Both the position numbers and the translations under genes were made by a program. A DNA stretch of 64,000 nt. Source: Druceiella hillmani (taxonomy: Eukaryota > Arthropoda > Insecta > Lepidoptera > Hepialidae). Within the stretch, counting starts at the first letter, position 1, and every line of letters starts with the position of its first letter. The stretch is from contig JAYKKI010000003.1 of the NCBI GenBank assembly GCA_039881145.1, positions 6,748,501-6,812,500 on the forward strand, written 5' to 3'. The notes beneath the pieces are model-generated. The model had not been told where the DNA came from, made no database searches, and saw only the letters and a program-made list of their open reading frames with translations. Shown here piece by piece: positions 48,020-59,536 of this stretch.

Positions 48020-48640
48020 AGTTTGTTGCAAAAATAGTCGGCGAAAGAAAAAGCTCGTTCAGCATCTACATTTGTAGGTGGTACAGACGATAAATAATCG
48101 TACGCAGCTTTTTGGTAGACTTCTAGTCCACCACGAGCGGCACTATCATAAATAACATAAAAACATATCGAATTGAATAGTATATTCTAGATCTGTGTTT
48201 TCTCTAGAGGAATTTTTGTTTACTGTCATAGCTTTGTGTATCTCTTTCTCCAACTATTTTCTCCATCATCACAATTCTGTGGTCGTTAACTTACGGTACT
48301 TTTCCATTTGGGGCTGTGCAGACGTTATTGTGGACTCCCTTGTGCTTGCTAAATTTTAGCTTTTCTAATAGTTGTACAATAAATGTTCTGACTTCATTTG
48401 GTGACGGTTTTACAAATGTTTCCTTAGCTGTGGTCGTGAAAAATTCGTCTCTATTAATATTGTAAAACACCAAATGCCATTTTTAATTTTTTTTTATTAT
48501 CTTTCCGAGAAAGAAAGCGAGTTGTTCACCGAATTCATTTGATTGAAGATCAAATTTATTAAGCATAAACCATAGTGCAGCGTCCACTTTTAATAAACTC
48601 GGATCATGGCGACACAAAGGATCTCTTGGATTCTAAAATA
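48020..48640 (-). pseudogene. hAT transposase C-terminal remnant (second family)
   Basis: Minus strand: DPSLLKVDAALWFMLNKFDL and FGEQLAFFLGKII, then an open 60-codon part (48291-48473). It ends in AAYDYLSSVPPTNVDAERAF followed by SFADYFCNKLKSS. The last block is the hAT dimerisation motif in the 'l..ipPTSv.sERaFS.ag.f..K.RsrL' form, different from the block of the hAT at 44.4 kb. Several frameshifts are present and there is no catalytic core. Confidence 0.75.
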
Positions 48641-49416
48641 TCTCTAAAATATCAACTTTTTAAATCTAGAATCTTTGAATAAAATTGACAACTACGCACC
48701 CACGCACACATTAACATTATTTGTAAGAGTGAATAAGCCGATCGTGTATATTGCGAGGAATAACCGAAATTGTTAATTTATTTATTTTGTTAACAACAAT
48801 AACAATTGAAGTTTCATAATAGACTGTACTTAATAGACTTGTAAGATGAATAAATTATCAGTGAAATTTTGACTTATATCACATTGTCCTGAGTCAACGA
48901 CAAATACTCATGGAAAGGAACATAATAGATAATATATGAAATTATATATAATTATATATGATAATATAGAATATATGAAATTTATGTATAAAAACGAGTG
49001 AAGTGAATGAGTACAAGGCAAAATAAAAAACGAAATGCTTCAAAAATAAATGTTTTGCTCTCAAATTCACACTAGTATAATAAAATTTACTTAAAACGGA
49101 CTTTCTTTGATATACAAAATAAAGACTGGAATAATGTGGTTATAAGGTCCATGGGAATAACAATAATGATAAGTCCGATGGTTAATAATTTAATAAGCAA
49201 AATGACTTACCGTTTAATTTCGTAAAATGTATTAGATTTTTGATACTCGTATAGAATCTTTGTCCGTCTTATAATTTTTAAACTCGGCAGTGTCTGCACC
49301 ATTTGTCTGCAAGAAGTTATATGGCAGAGTTAAAGAGACAACTCTCGATTGGATAGTAATTTGAAAAAATTTCGTTTACTATTGATATTTTGTCAGGTTT
49401 TCCTTCTGGAGTGTAA
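48641..49416. other. Anonymous AT-rich stretch
   Basis: Very AT-rich near 48930-48975. No gene was recognised. Confidence 0.45.
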
Positions 49417-49692
49417 TTGTTGAATTCAACCATTCAGGGAATACGGATCAATTTGAAAGTTATAGTGTTAAAAGCGAAGTCATTTAATAATGTAGACATA
49501 TTGGGGCAAATGTCGGTACAAAAATTGGAAATGTTTTATCATCTTAACAAATACCTGAAGAAAAAGTTCAATGATTTGTTAGAAATATACCTCAGCACAA
49601 ATATGGAAAAAGGTGTTTCTTTACTGCATATACAAATCAACATGACTGTACTTCAAACAAAAGTCAATTGCTTTTCAGAAAGGGATTTATGA
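49417..49692 (+). other. Unassigned open frame
   Basis: A 91-codon frame. The translation includes KVIVLKAKSFNNVDILGQMS and YHLNKYLKKKFNDLLEIYLS. The amphipathic, lysine-rich composition could be TE debris or chance in AT-rich DNA. No family was recognised and no splice sites are obvious. Confidence 0.25.
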
Positions 49693-49836
49693 CGCAAGGA
49701 ACCAATTGTTTTTGTTAAAATGATAACAAAATCTAAAGAGATGGCACTATATTTTCATCTTGAAATACAGCTCAAGATGAGTTTATAACCCTAGAACAGA
49801 GACTTGATTGAGTTCATTTAAAAACTTTTCCAGGAA

Positions 49837-49893
49837 GCATTATTAGATAATGCTAAAGCATTATTAGATAAATGATAGAGCATTATTAGATAA
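49837..49893. repeat. three-unit tandem repeat (21-22 bp)
   Basis: gcattattagataa recurs at 49837, 49858 and 49880. Confidence 0.9.
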
Positions 49894-52127
49894 TAATAAA
49901 TAGTATTTTTTGCTGGTTGAAGCGAATATTTGAAAACAGACTTTTCATACCTTTCTGCATAGACTAATAAAAAATCCCACAACTAATTTTAGAAGAGTCG
50001 ATGATTGTGAAAAAACTAATTTGTTTAATTAAACCATATGAAAAAATGACCAGCGAGATATTTGCTTTGTTTTTGCGAGTCCTAGCGTTAAGTCCGAGAG
50101 AAAAAAAATGCGAATATTTGTGAATGCGAATGCAAATTTTTGTTACATCGCTAAACATACATATGTATATAAAACATACACACAATGTCATTCGATGACA
50201 CAATGTCATGTGATTGTTCACTATCATTTTGACCTAAAACCCTTTCCACTCCTAATTTCCATGAACCTATGGTATTAGCATCCAATACTGGATGCCGGAT
50301 GCTAATTCTATACTTTCATCTCTTTGATGAAAATAAAAACCACTTTTAAGTATTTTTTTTTAACAAAAAGCCACTTTTAAGTATTTTTATCCTTTCGATA
50401 TTATAAAATTCTGCAAAGGAGGAAAACTTTTTAAATTTTTCGTCGTTTTTGAAGTTATGATCAGTGTCATAAAAATATTTCCAAATTAATACAAGACGAA
50501 TAAAATTCCTTGAATTATTAAAAGAAAAATTTGTTGACCGAGGGAACGTACTTAGTGGAGATAAAAATTCTTAACAGGACGCAAATGACGTGGCGTTCAT
50601 CTATTCCATGTTGATCAACGTTGCTTAACTGTGCTGACTATTGTCTATTTGGATGGCTTCGTAATCAAAATGATCCGTAACATATTTCTTGATTTTCGAT
50701 TTCATTTCGAGTCTATTTCAGGTTAATAAAAATGCTATTAATAAAACTTTGATAATTAATTCATGTAAGTTCGTGTTTGTGGTCTTGGTTGAAATACCTA
50801 CCTATATTATTGTAGTGTAATTTATATCTTTAACTAATAACCTAATTCAACAAAAGTATTATTCCTTTTTATAACAAAACTATGGTTGTTACGATGTTCC
50901 CCGTTTAATTTGTTACGGACTTAATTTCGAGTTTTATACACTATTCCTGGATCTCTCTTACCCTGAATGTATTGCTTACAAATTATAAGTAAACGGTAAA
51001 TTTTCATAAATAAATAATGTTTAAAAGAACCTAATAATTAAAAGCTTTGTCACTTTATTTGGTTTTCTAGCCTCTTTTAAATTTTAATGTCATGGATCCG
51101 AAAAGAAAATACTTTATCACTTTAATAACTGAAGTGTTTTTTTATTCAATTGGTCATGATACATACATATCCTATATGAATTTAATTTAATAACGGGGAG
51201 AAACAGGTATATCATTTTTATTCGTATCATTCATTGTAAAAATATTTTATGTGCATCTGTGACGTAAGATACTCGTATAATTATTCTTTGTGAATAGCCG
51301 CTGGCTTTGAAACAAATATAAACAATTCTAATTACTGGATCTACAGGATGGATTATCTTATTTCTTCGTCTTTCAACTCTAAAGTTGCCAACTTCAAGGT
51401 TTTGAAACGCTTACTACTATATAAAAACTGTTTTTTTGAGAAATTTGTAATTTTACTTAGACTTTGAAAGGAAGTAGAAGTTGTAATTTATTAAAGGATA
51501 GATTAAATTTTTTCTTTTCTAAGTAACATTGAAATTAGAAATTATTTAAATAAATACTATTAAAATTAAATATGAAATGCTATTAATTTTTTTATTAATC
51601 TTCTTTAGGGTTTGAATATTTACATTTTCAGGAAGGCGGTACTATTTATTTTGATACTGCTAAATAACGATCTGAAAAGATGAATTTAAATTGCACATTA
51701 ATCAAAGAAATTTCAAAAGTAATGTTTTAATTTACCCCAAATTATTTAGTATTTAAATTGCACCTGATATTTTTTCGGTAATTAATTCTTCGTAAAATTT
51801 AATAACGGAAAAAAGTTTCATGTGCAATTTTATGTTTACCAAGATTGCATTTTATTATGAAGTTATTTTATCACAAAATACTATTGTTATTTTTTCTTAT
51901 CTCCTTGTAATAATCGTAACAAATAATGTTTTTTGTTATAAATGAAGTAGATTAAACGGTGATGGCTAATTTAGTAATAGAAAAAAAAACCTAGTAACCT
52001 ATAACCACACCATAGAACTGAAAACTTATCTAATTTTAAAATATATATATGGATGTTTATATATATATATATATACATTTACATTGAAGTTATGTGATCT
52101 CTATTATAACGATGCACTTCATGTCAG
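49894..52127. other. Anonymous AT-rich stretch
   Basis: A small nested inverted repeat (ttagcatcc ... ggatgctaa) lies at about 50276-50303. No gene was recognised. Confidence 0.45.
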
Positions 52128-52230
52128 ACAGTGAACTCGCTCGGTCGATGCCGAAAGGAGGCCGAGTTTAGCCGAACAGTGAACTCGCTTGACCGGTGCC
52201 GAAGGGAGCTCAGCGTCATGGACCTGAGCG
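52128..52230. repeat. two-unit GC-rich tandem duplication (53 bp)
   Basis: acagtgaactcgct occurs at about 52128 and 52181, followed in each unit by a cggtcgatgccgaaaggag / accggtgccgaagggag block. The GC content is much higher than in the flanks. It may be part of an unidentified SINE or LINE leader. Confidence 0.75.
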
Positions 52231-52544
52231 TGACGGCTCTGTTTCGTTCATTGTTCTAAAGAAGTTTTCACTTCAAAAAGTCGTCAAATAGATAAGTCGC
52301 TCGGTTAATAAGTAGCTCAGCGCAAGATAGCTATAATGTCATGGAAATATATGTTTTGACAGTTCGCGTTGGGAATATTGTTTTTGTAATTGATTTGTTG
52401 CTTCAGAATTGTGTTTTAATTTGGTTCAATTTATATTTTTAAAATCATTTGTAAAAGTGCATTTATTATGGTCCAAACTCGGTGCAATTTCTTAACAGAA
52501 CAGTCTAAAGAATAGGCGCAATTGAGAATGACATTAAAAACGAA
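52231..52544. other. Spacer before the RTE remnant
   Basis: No gene was recognised. Confidence 0.4.
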
Positions 52545-53190
52545 TCCCCAAAAATATAATGTAGTATTGAGTGTCGTATGTCTAATAACATGTTCCTACT
52601 AGTAAGCACTAATTTAAATTATGAACAAAATATGGTTACCATAAATACTGGCGAACTGCGAGGTATTTCAATCATACGTCTGTTGAGGACATTAATTTCT
52701 AATAATGGTGGATATTCTGACAAATCAAAAGTCATATGTCTATTACTAGGTCTATTATGGACAAACTGAGCAAGATATGGAAGAATAGTAACATCAAACA
52801 ACGAAAATCATCATAACAACGAAAACCCGACCCATTCGTGCATTAGCGTTCTCCATTTTCCTCTACCTTGCGTAGAGGAAAATAGGGCCAAAAAAAGCTG
52901 GACACTACGTGAAAGCGAGAAAAGAAAATATACACCCTGGAAACATGGTATTGGAGAAAAACGCTTGGAGTATCCTGTACTGAGTTCCATATTAAAGCAT
53001 TCACACTCCAAGAACTAGGTATCAGGCAGCGTTTATCCAATATTGTACAAACTTAAATAATTGAATACTTCGGACACATGTCGTGGTGTCACAATGATAG
53101 GATTAAACATCTGCTTGTAAAAGGTAAAGTGAAAGGTACCGATTACGTGGGATAAATCAGGCGAATTTTTAAGGATGTCATTTTTGTTAT
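52545..53190 (+). pseudogene. RTE-type LINE reverse transcriptase C-terminal remnant (copy 2)
   Basis: Fragments in order: LISNNGGYSDKSK (the 'lGs.i..nGg...Ei..RI' block), ICLARSIMDKLSKIWKNSNI when read across a frameshift, KREKKIYTLETWYWRKTLGV (the 'd.+kidalEmWcWRrmLrI' block), CTEFHIKAFTLQELGIRQRL, SNIVQT and IEYFGHMSWCHNDR (the 'iLeyfGHvsRrd' block), then LLVKGKVKG. Homologous in design to the RTE copy at 21 kb but more decayed. A perfect 12-bp palindrome (52855-52883) disrupts the place where the family has its 'TLVFP...SETWTLR' segment. It is truncated at both ends. Confidence 0.82.
52855..52883. repeat. perfect palindrome (12-nt arms, 5-nt loop) inside the RTE remnant
   Basis: Left arm 52855-52866 and right arm 52872-52883. 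It lies at the same codon region that is disturbed in the other RTE copy. Confidence 0.85.
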
Positions 53191-53742
53191 TTAGCTACCG
53201 AAACCTAAAAACTCTTCATTGAAGCGTACTGTGTATTAAAAACTTTTAGAATCATAATCAGACAAAGTATAATATAGTTTTGCCTATGAATGCAAAAGTA
53301 TTAGTCATAATTTCAGAGATAAAATGTTTCATACTTTTATTCAAAATATCGAAAACGTTGATAAAAATCTTTCGAAATTTGCTCTGTATTCTAATAAAAA
53401 AGTAAAAATAGCAATACTGTTATAAGCGGTGAATATTATAGTCATTTTTATCCAAAATATGTGGGATGAAATAAATAAGAAAGATCAGTTTAAATAGACT
53501 AAAATGATCCTGTTTCCCCTTCGGTTCACACTTCCCCTAAGAAGCTGCAATTGGCGCAATCTTATATGAATTGATCACGTTCACTTTCTTTTTACGAAGA
53601 AATATAATTTTAATTAAAGAAACATATTTGAACATATATTAACAAGAGTTTTTATATCTAGGGGCGGGAGGAACCTGTCAGAAAGAAGCAGCACTGGTGG
53701 ATAAATCTGGCCAAAGTAGTCATATACATTCCCCTAAAAGAA
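53191..53742. other. Anonymous sequence
   Basis: No gene was recognised. Confidence 0.4.
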
Positions 53743-53749
53743 TACACAT

Positions 53750-53829
<80 letters not shown>
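53743..53829. repeat. (CA)n(TA)n microsatellite
   Basis: A CA run followed by a long TA run. Similar in composition to the two other compound microsatellites. Confidence 0.95.
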
Positions 53830-54132
53830 TAAAAAAACATTTTTATTCAAAATTGAGAGAACTTCTTTTGACAATGCAATTCGCAAGAAGTGCTCTCAAT
53901 TCTTTTTGCTAAAATGATAAACTAATATGACTAAATAGTTAATAATTTGTGAAGAAAAATGTCTTATATTGGGTGCTGATAAATGCAAATCCACAACACA
54001 TTATTATTAAAAACATGAAAGGGAAACGGAGGGACTTATCAAGATTGAAAACGTTTTCATAGAGCAGTTGATCGTGATCGCGCCTTTGGGCAGTTTTTTT
54101 ATAAGATTCATAATTGGGTTAGAAAAAGTAAA
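53830..54132. other. AT-rich spacer
   Basis: Nothing was recognised between the microsatellite and the palindrome at 54133. Confidence 0.4.
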
Positions 54133-54172
54133 AAGTGACTCGAAAAAGTATAAAAACTTTTTCGACTCACTT
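54133..54172. repeat. short-loop palindrome (17-nt arms, 1 mismatch)
   Basis: Left arm 54133-54149, 6-nt loop, right arm 54156-54172; 16 of 17 positions pair. Confidence 0.9.
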
Positions 54173-55579
54173 CCGACCGAAATTGTTTTTTCTTAAATGC
54201 CAAGCAATAATACGAATTATGAAACAATTTAGAAGGATATAATATTTTATTAATAATATTAATAATAATACCTACAAGATGTTTGAGACACGACTCGACG
54301 ACACTGATGGCGCCGACGTAAAGTATGTGCAGTAAACTGGGTGGAGTAGGTTGAATACGTAAAAAGGATCAAGTCAAACTGTATGCAGGTGTATACGTAT
54401 AGAATTAAGTTCTGTTAGTAATTATAACGAGTTTTTATTAAGATGCGAAATATTATTATCAATATAATGTTTTAAGAGAGATAGACATTTTAAAAAAAGG
54501 TCGAGATTCTGCCTAATATGCTCTTCACATGTTTACAAATCATTTGCATTTACCGTTAAGTTATAAACATCCAGTTTGGTGAAGTCTTATGCATCGACAC
54601 GTTTACCAAATCATGTACTAAACAGGTGTTTTCCTGCGATTGATCCCCGTGGAATTTGAGGCAATATGATAAAAGCTTCGTCAGTACATGCTGTTCAGTT
54701 CTCTATTTTGGCTTACAAAATTCCTCTGTGCGACACATCGGTTGTTCCTATTTATTTTTTTATTTATTTATTTCAAGGTTTATTAAAAACGTAAAATCAT
54801 AAATACTTTGGTGGATTTATTGCTAAATGTTATTGGACATATCGATATAATGTTGAGATATATTACGTCGTATATGGATATATAGATACATGATTGAAAA
54901 CATTTTTCCATTTTCTATCAGATGACATTTATCTGGGTATTTTGCGTCCACGTTATGAAAAATGTATTCTTCTAATTTTATATTTCATTAAAGAAAATTA
55001 TCAACAGAACGATTGTAAACTACACACCAGATGTAAGTATTTACCTCTTTACGGATTTTTTAAAACTCGTGACTTATATTTAAAAATACGCATCGTCCAA
55101 ATTTCATAATTCTTCGACCAGTGATTGAAACTGGGTGTTGATAGTCGGGGTTGTTAGGTTTTAATAAGTGAGGAAATTTTTTATTTATTTCTGTCTGAAT
55201 TTAAGACGTATTATCTAACATAACACTTGCCATTTTTAGAGTCAATTAATATTATGTTTCCATGGTTAAATTGGTTAATACAATTTTTTGACACAATGTA
55301 CGGCATATAAATTAATGTGACTCTCCACATCAATTTATACTTTTGATACTCCATATCAATTGAAAGAACACTTTATAAAGATTTCTACTACTATTTTTAT
55401 TCAGAAATTTATGTTAAATATTTCTAGAGAGATATTGAAAATGTTTAAAAAATATTGTAAAAATGATAAAGAAAACAGCGCTTCTAGAGGTTCGTTGGAA
55501 AACAACAGCAATGATATTAAATCTCACGGTTATTGAGAAATTCATGGCATTTCTATGTCTGTTAAAGATATGCCAGGCA
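54173..55579. other. Anonymous AT-rich stretch
   Basis: A short (ttta)n tract lies near 54752-54772. The 71-codon frame at 54894-55109 has no recognised similarity. Confidence 0.45.
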
Positions 55580-55678
55580 ATATGTTCATACGATGATTAA
55601 TAATATTCACATTTGTAAATAGTTTATTAGAAATGTGAATATTATTAATCATCGTATGAACATATCATACGATGATTA
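55580..55678. repeat. compound fold-back repeat (39-nt arms plus a nested third arm)
   Basis: The left arm 55580-55618 and right arm 55627-55665 pair at 38 of 39 positions with an 8-nt loop. The end of the right arm (55646-55659) is itself followed, after 5 nt, by an exact inverted copy (55665-55678). The word tcatacgatgatta therefore occurs forward, inverted, forward. This order fits two successive template switches. Its size resembles a pre-miRNA, but near-perfect pairing and the third arm argue against one. Confidence 0.95.
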
Positions 55679-56577
55679 TAATTCTTTGTCACCTTACAAG
55701 TTTAAATAACACCAAGTACTAGTTACACACGTATAGAACTATATATACACGTATACATACGTATATATTGGAATGATTATGAGAACACATTTAACTAGGT
55801 AATACTAATTTAAGTTAAGACCCATTTTCAAACTATAAGTTGCGATGTACACGAGACGAATGTTTTTAATTTGTCAACATTCAAGAAAATATCTAACACA
55901 CGATAGATAAATGAGCGGTACTTCACCCGTAATTCGAGACAGAAAAGAGATAGTCAATGCCAGCACTGCATCGCTTGTTTGATATCGATAAAACCATGTC
56001 ATTTAACATTATTAAAACATAAAAGGAAATACCGAACTATAAATACAAACCGTTCATTATGGAACGCGTGTGTTGCTACCCCTATCATAATAACCTACAT
56101 AATAATCTATTTAGATCTATGGTTAGAAAAGTAAAAAGTAAAAGATAAGAAAATGAAAGTCAGTAACAAAATATCAGAGTTAGAAATGAAATCTGTAATC
56201 CATTAGATTAAAAAATAACAGTTGTACTATATCAAGCGAGTGTAAAGAAAATGCGGTATATCTGTACCATACCACAACGTCTAATCGATCATACCATGTT
56301 AGTCAGTATTTGAATAAGTGACAATGGAAATTGTGCGACACAGGTGTGTTTTAAGAACTTTCTTTTCTAATGAGTGTACTTTATGCCTTTTCTTGTAAAA
56401 TTTATATAATTATTTGGCACTTTATCTGCATCGGCATTTGGTGATTTCTTCATATTATGAATATGCTCTATGTAAATGGAACTGACTGATGAGTCAAATA
56501 AAAAATAAAAAATATTGTTCAAATTTGGAAAAAGCGACGAAAGTAAGAAGAGAGTTTTTTTTGGAGAGTTATACTGA
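55679..56577. other. Anonymous AT-rich stretch
   Basis: No gene was recognised. Confidence 0.45.
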
Positions 56578-56627
56578 AATTAATTAACAAAATATTGCAT
56601 TATATTTGCAATATTTGTTAATTAATT
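56578..56627. repeat. palindrome (21/22-nt arms, one indel)
   Basis: Left arm 56578-56599 and right arm 56607-56627 pair fully except for one extra A in the left arm; 7-nt loop. Confidence 0.9.
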
Positions 56628-56769
56628 GCATTTCGTCATGAAATTTATAGATAGCTTAGATCATCTAAATCATCTAAACAAAATTAAAAAATAATAAGAT
56701 TTACCAATTGTTAGTTTCATCCAATTTCGAACTGAGAATTTGGTTCATTATATTTTAAGGAAGACGTAA
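56628..56769. other. AT-rich spacer with a small tandem word
   Basis: The word atcatctaa is repeated near 56660. Nothing else was recognised. Confidence 0.4.
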
Positions 56770-57125
56770 AAAAGTGGACGAAGTGCGAGGAACGAGTGGT
56801 GGAAAAGGTCTTACCTTTTCCACAGCTTTTTGAGAATAAAATATTTTTCCTTGCAAAAAGGGTCTAAGACTTAGGGAAAATGGTCATTGGTTGGTGAAAG
56901 GACTGGATTATAAAGTGAGATCCTTCTCCTGCAATTTGAACAACGTTGTTTGTGCAAGTGGTCGAGCATTGTCCTGCAAGGGAATTGGATACTTCATCGT
57001 TTCGTCTAATCGGATAACTCACCATTTTGTCTAATTGGTTACAGTATACATTCGCAGTAATCGATTGTTTAGAAACTATAGTGGGTAATACCAGCGCTGG
57101 ACCATCAAACAGACACTATTAGCTA
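56770..57125 (-). pseudogene. mariner transposase C-terminal remnant
   Basis: Minus strand: VWWSSAGITHYSF (the 'vWWd..GvihyelL' block), then PIPLQDNARPLAQTTLFKLQ (the 'fhDNArPHva..t...l' block, where H is lost), LSPTNDHFP (the 'YSPDLaPsDyhlF' block, badly altered) and LDPFLQGKIFYSQKAVEKV (the 'l...l.gkrF.s.eevk..v' block). The surviving catalytic Asp is in QDNARP. A perfect 11-bp palindrome (56799-56823) sits within the last block. Stops and frameshifts are present, and there are no terminal repeats. Confidence 0.8.
56799..56823. repeat. perfect palindrome (11-nt arms, 3-nt loop) inside the mariner remnant
   Basis: gtggaaaaggt, loop ctt, accttttccac. The mariner family is not palindromic here. 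Confidence 0.85.
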
Positions 57126-57954
57126 CAAATTTACGCTTTATGTAGTTTAATATTTGTGTCATCAAAATAAAGTTTTAGGGGTATTAAGAAAACTTGTTTC
57201 TTGAGATTATAAGACGATGTTTAATAAGACATTTCATAATTAATGATTTTTTATTCTAAAATTGTCTTTTTTAAGAAAAAAAAATAAAATTTTAATATTC
57301 TAAAATTCAGCGTTTAATTTAGAAATTGATGACTATCATAAATTTCATGTTTTCTGCTTCAGTTGAAATCCAAGAAAATCTGGTTTTACTGTTTTAGATA
57401 TATAATTGTAATATATACGCATTTAATTAAGAATCTTTTCCTTATTTATAGTTAGTAATAAATATATTGTATGACACTATATTGTTATAAATATAACTGC
57501 GGAGTGGGCGCTAAATTTTATGTAGGTCCTTTAAATTCGTCTTACGAGTACAAAAGCATTAATAAAGTAGCAAAAACTGTAGATTGCAAGGTAGGAAAGA
57601 ATAGTAGCTAATTTAATAAGGTCGAATAAACTCTGCGATAATTTGTATTATTCTTAACGTTTTAATACGTTAAGAAAGATATGAATTATGATAATAAATA
57701 GTATTGGAGGTTACGTCAATTTTTCGGATGTTTTTTAATTTATAGATTTTACATCGATAACAGTTATAATTGAAACCCTTACTATATTTTTCGGTCTACT
57801 TTTAAAGAGAAAAATAAGAAAGAGAGTTGAGGCGGGGCAACGTGCTGCATAATTTTACGTTTTGTAGCGGAACCTGACAAAATAAATAAAAGGAATAAAT
57901 ATACGAGTTTTCGTCATTATATTTTAGAACACAGAGATTCCATAAAAGATTTCG
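57126..57954. other. Anonymous AT-rich stretch with a small palindrome
   Basis: A perfect 10-bp inverted repeat lies at 57651-57660 / 57667-57676 (ttcttaacgt / acgttaagaa, 6-nt loop). No gene was recognised. Confidence 0.5.
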
Positions 57955-58135
57955 ACTCGACTTAATTCTTTGCCAGCGCTTTCACTTCACTCCAGGATAT
58001 TCCCATCTGCCTTTACTTATCTATTATTGTAGGTTTCCACCGATTCTTGCCTGGTAATATTAGCAGCGGTGCGTTTTAGGGTGTGTCTTAGTTATCCCCA
58101 CTTTTTCTTTTGATTTTTAAGTGTTCCAGATATTG
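57955..58135 (-). pseudogene. LINE reverse transcriptase C-terminal fragment
   Basis: Minus strand gives KNQKKKWG then LRHTLKRTAANITRQESVET, and after some decay a segment like WSEVKALAKN. This matches the C-terminal end of many LINE polyproteins ('r+W.wiGHtLRk...nitrqaL.wnpqGkrkrGRPr.tWrr.l......w.e...lAqdR..W'). The fragment is too short to fix the clade. Confidence 0.6.
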
Positions 58136-59536
58136 CTTTGTTAATTTCTGCAATACGTTTTAAATAAACAAAAATGTAATTGCTTGTTCCATAACGACAC
58201 ACTCATGATTTTATTGCAGATACATTTCCTCATGTTTGAAGCGTTTTTTGTAACTGCACCTTATTAAAAATAAAAATTGTAAATTTGGCTACATGTAATT
58301 ACGTGATGGTATTTTTTTAAATGTAAGCATAGTCCATATATTATAGTAGAAAATTAATATGATCTATTTTTCACCTGTATTCACAGCAGTGACGTGCTGG
58401 ATGTTCTTATCTGTTGTGTATTACTATTCACGAATAATACACAAAAAATTAACAACTGGGCATTCGTATCCGCACTGATAGATGTGAAGATTTTTTCAAT
58501 TGTTATTGCATAGCTGTGATAATACTATCTCAATGGCTACAATTGTGTTAATATGCCTTAGCAAGTAAAATATTCCTTTAATTTTTAAAAGAGTGTGGAA
58601 AGTCATGATGTACCGCCTGATGTCTCAGTTTTGTCAAGTAAATTATGATAGTAGCAATATGCAATGGTGTGTGACCGTATGTGTGATATATGGTTTTAAA
58701 TTTTTAAGAGCTGTGATGAAATTTTATGATATTTGGTACTATCGACAGTTAGGTAAACTATAGTAAACAGTAGGTCGTCAAACAACTCTGTCTTTTAATA
58801 CTGTTGCTGGCCAAATCAGAACACAGTTATTGTTGTTGTTTGTAAATAGTGTTAGCTAAAAAACGGAATCGTTTGAAGTGAATAATTTTTTTGGTCTTTT
58901 TGTTTTGGGTTCCTTTTGGTTTTGATCTGGCTCTTGGTATGAGTTAGGGGTCAGTTGGTCTGATTTCGCAAATGTACATTTTTTTCAAAGAATATGCAAT
59001 ATTTCTTACCCATTATAATTTAAAAAAAGTTAATATTAATAGAAATATTTTGTATAAATGTTAGAAGTGATAGTAGTATCAAACTAAGTTTCAAAATAAT
59101 TGCTACACAATTTCTTTTAATGGGTTTTGTGGAATGTGGCGCATTTTTATAATTTTTAAGGTACCTCAAAACGAACCCTTACAGGATCATTCATGTTTGC
59201 GTCGGTCTGTTCTTCAGTCACAGCTGTTTTTTCTAGAAACTATTTTATGTCGAAACTTAAAATTTAGCGAAGTGATAAATTATATAATTCGCATATACTT
59301 CAATATTTAATATTCATATACATACATACATAACCTGCGGAATTCATAACGTTATATACCCTAGGACACTTTCTGGAAAAAACGAATCTTAGGACATCTC
59401 ATTTCTTGAAATGACTTTAGTAGTTTAGCTCGTACAAGGGAACAAACTTACACACATAAGTACGTACATTATATAGCCTTTGAAATTCATAATCCTTTTT
59501 CCGCTGTAGTCCGGTAAAAAGTTATAATGATTATAG
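58136..59536. other. Anonymous AT-rich stretch
   Basis: A short (catacata)n tract lies at 59323-59334. No gene was recognised. Confidence 0.45.

Noticed and set aside
55580..55665. Possible pre-miRNA hairpin
   Set aside because: Arms are almost perfectly paired over 39 nt and accompanied by a third arm; this fits a fold-back duplication better than a miRNA.
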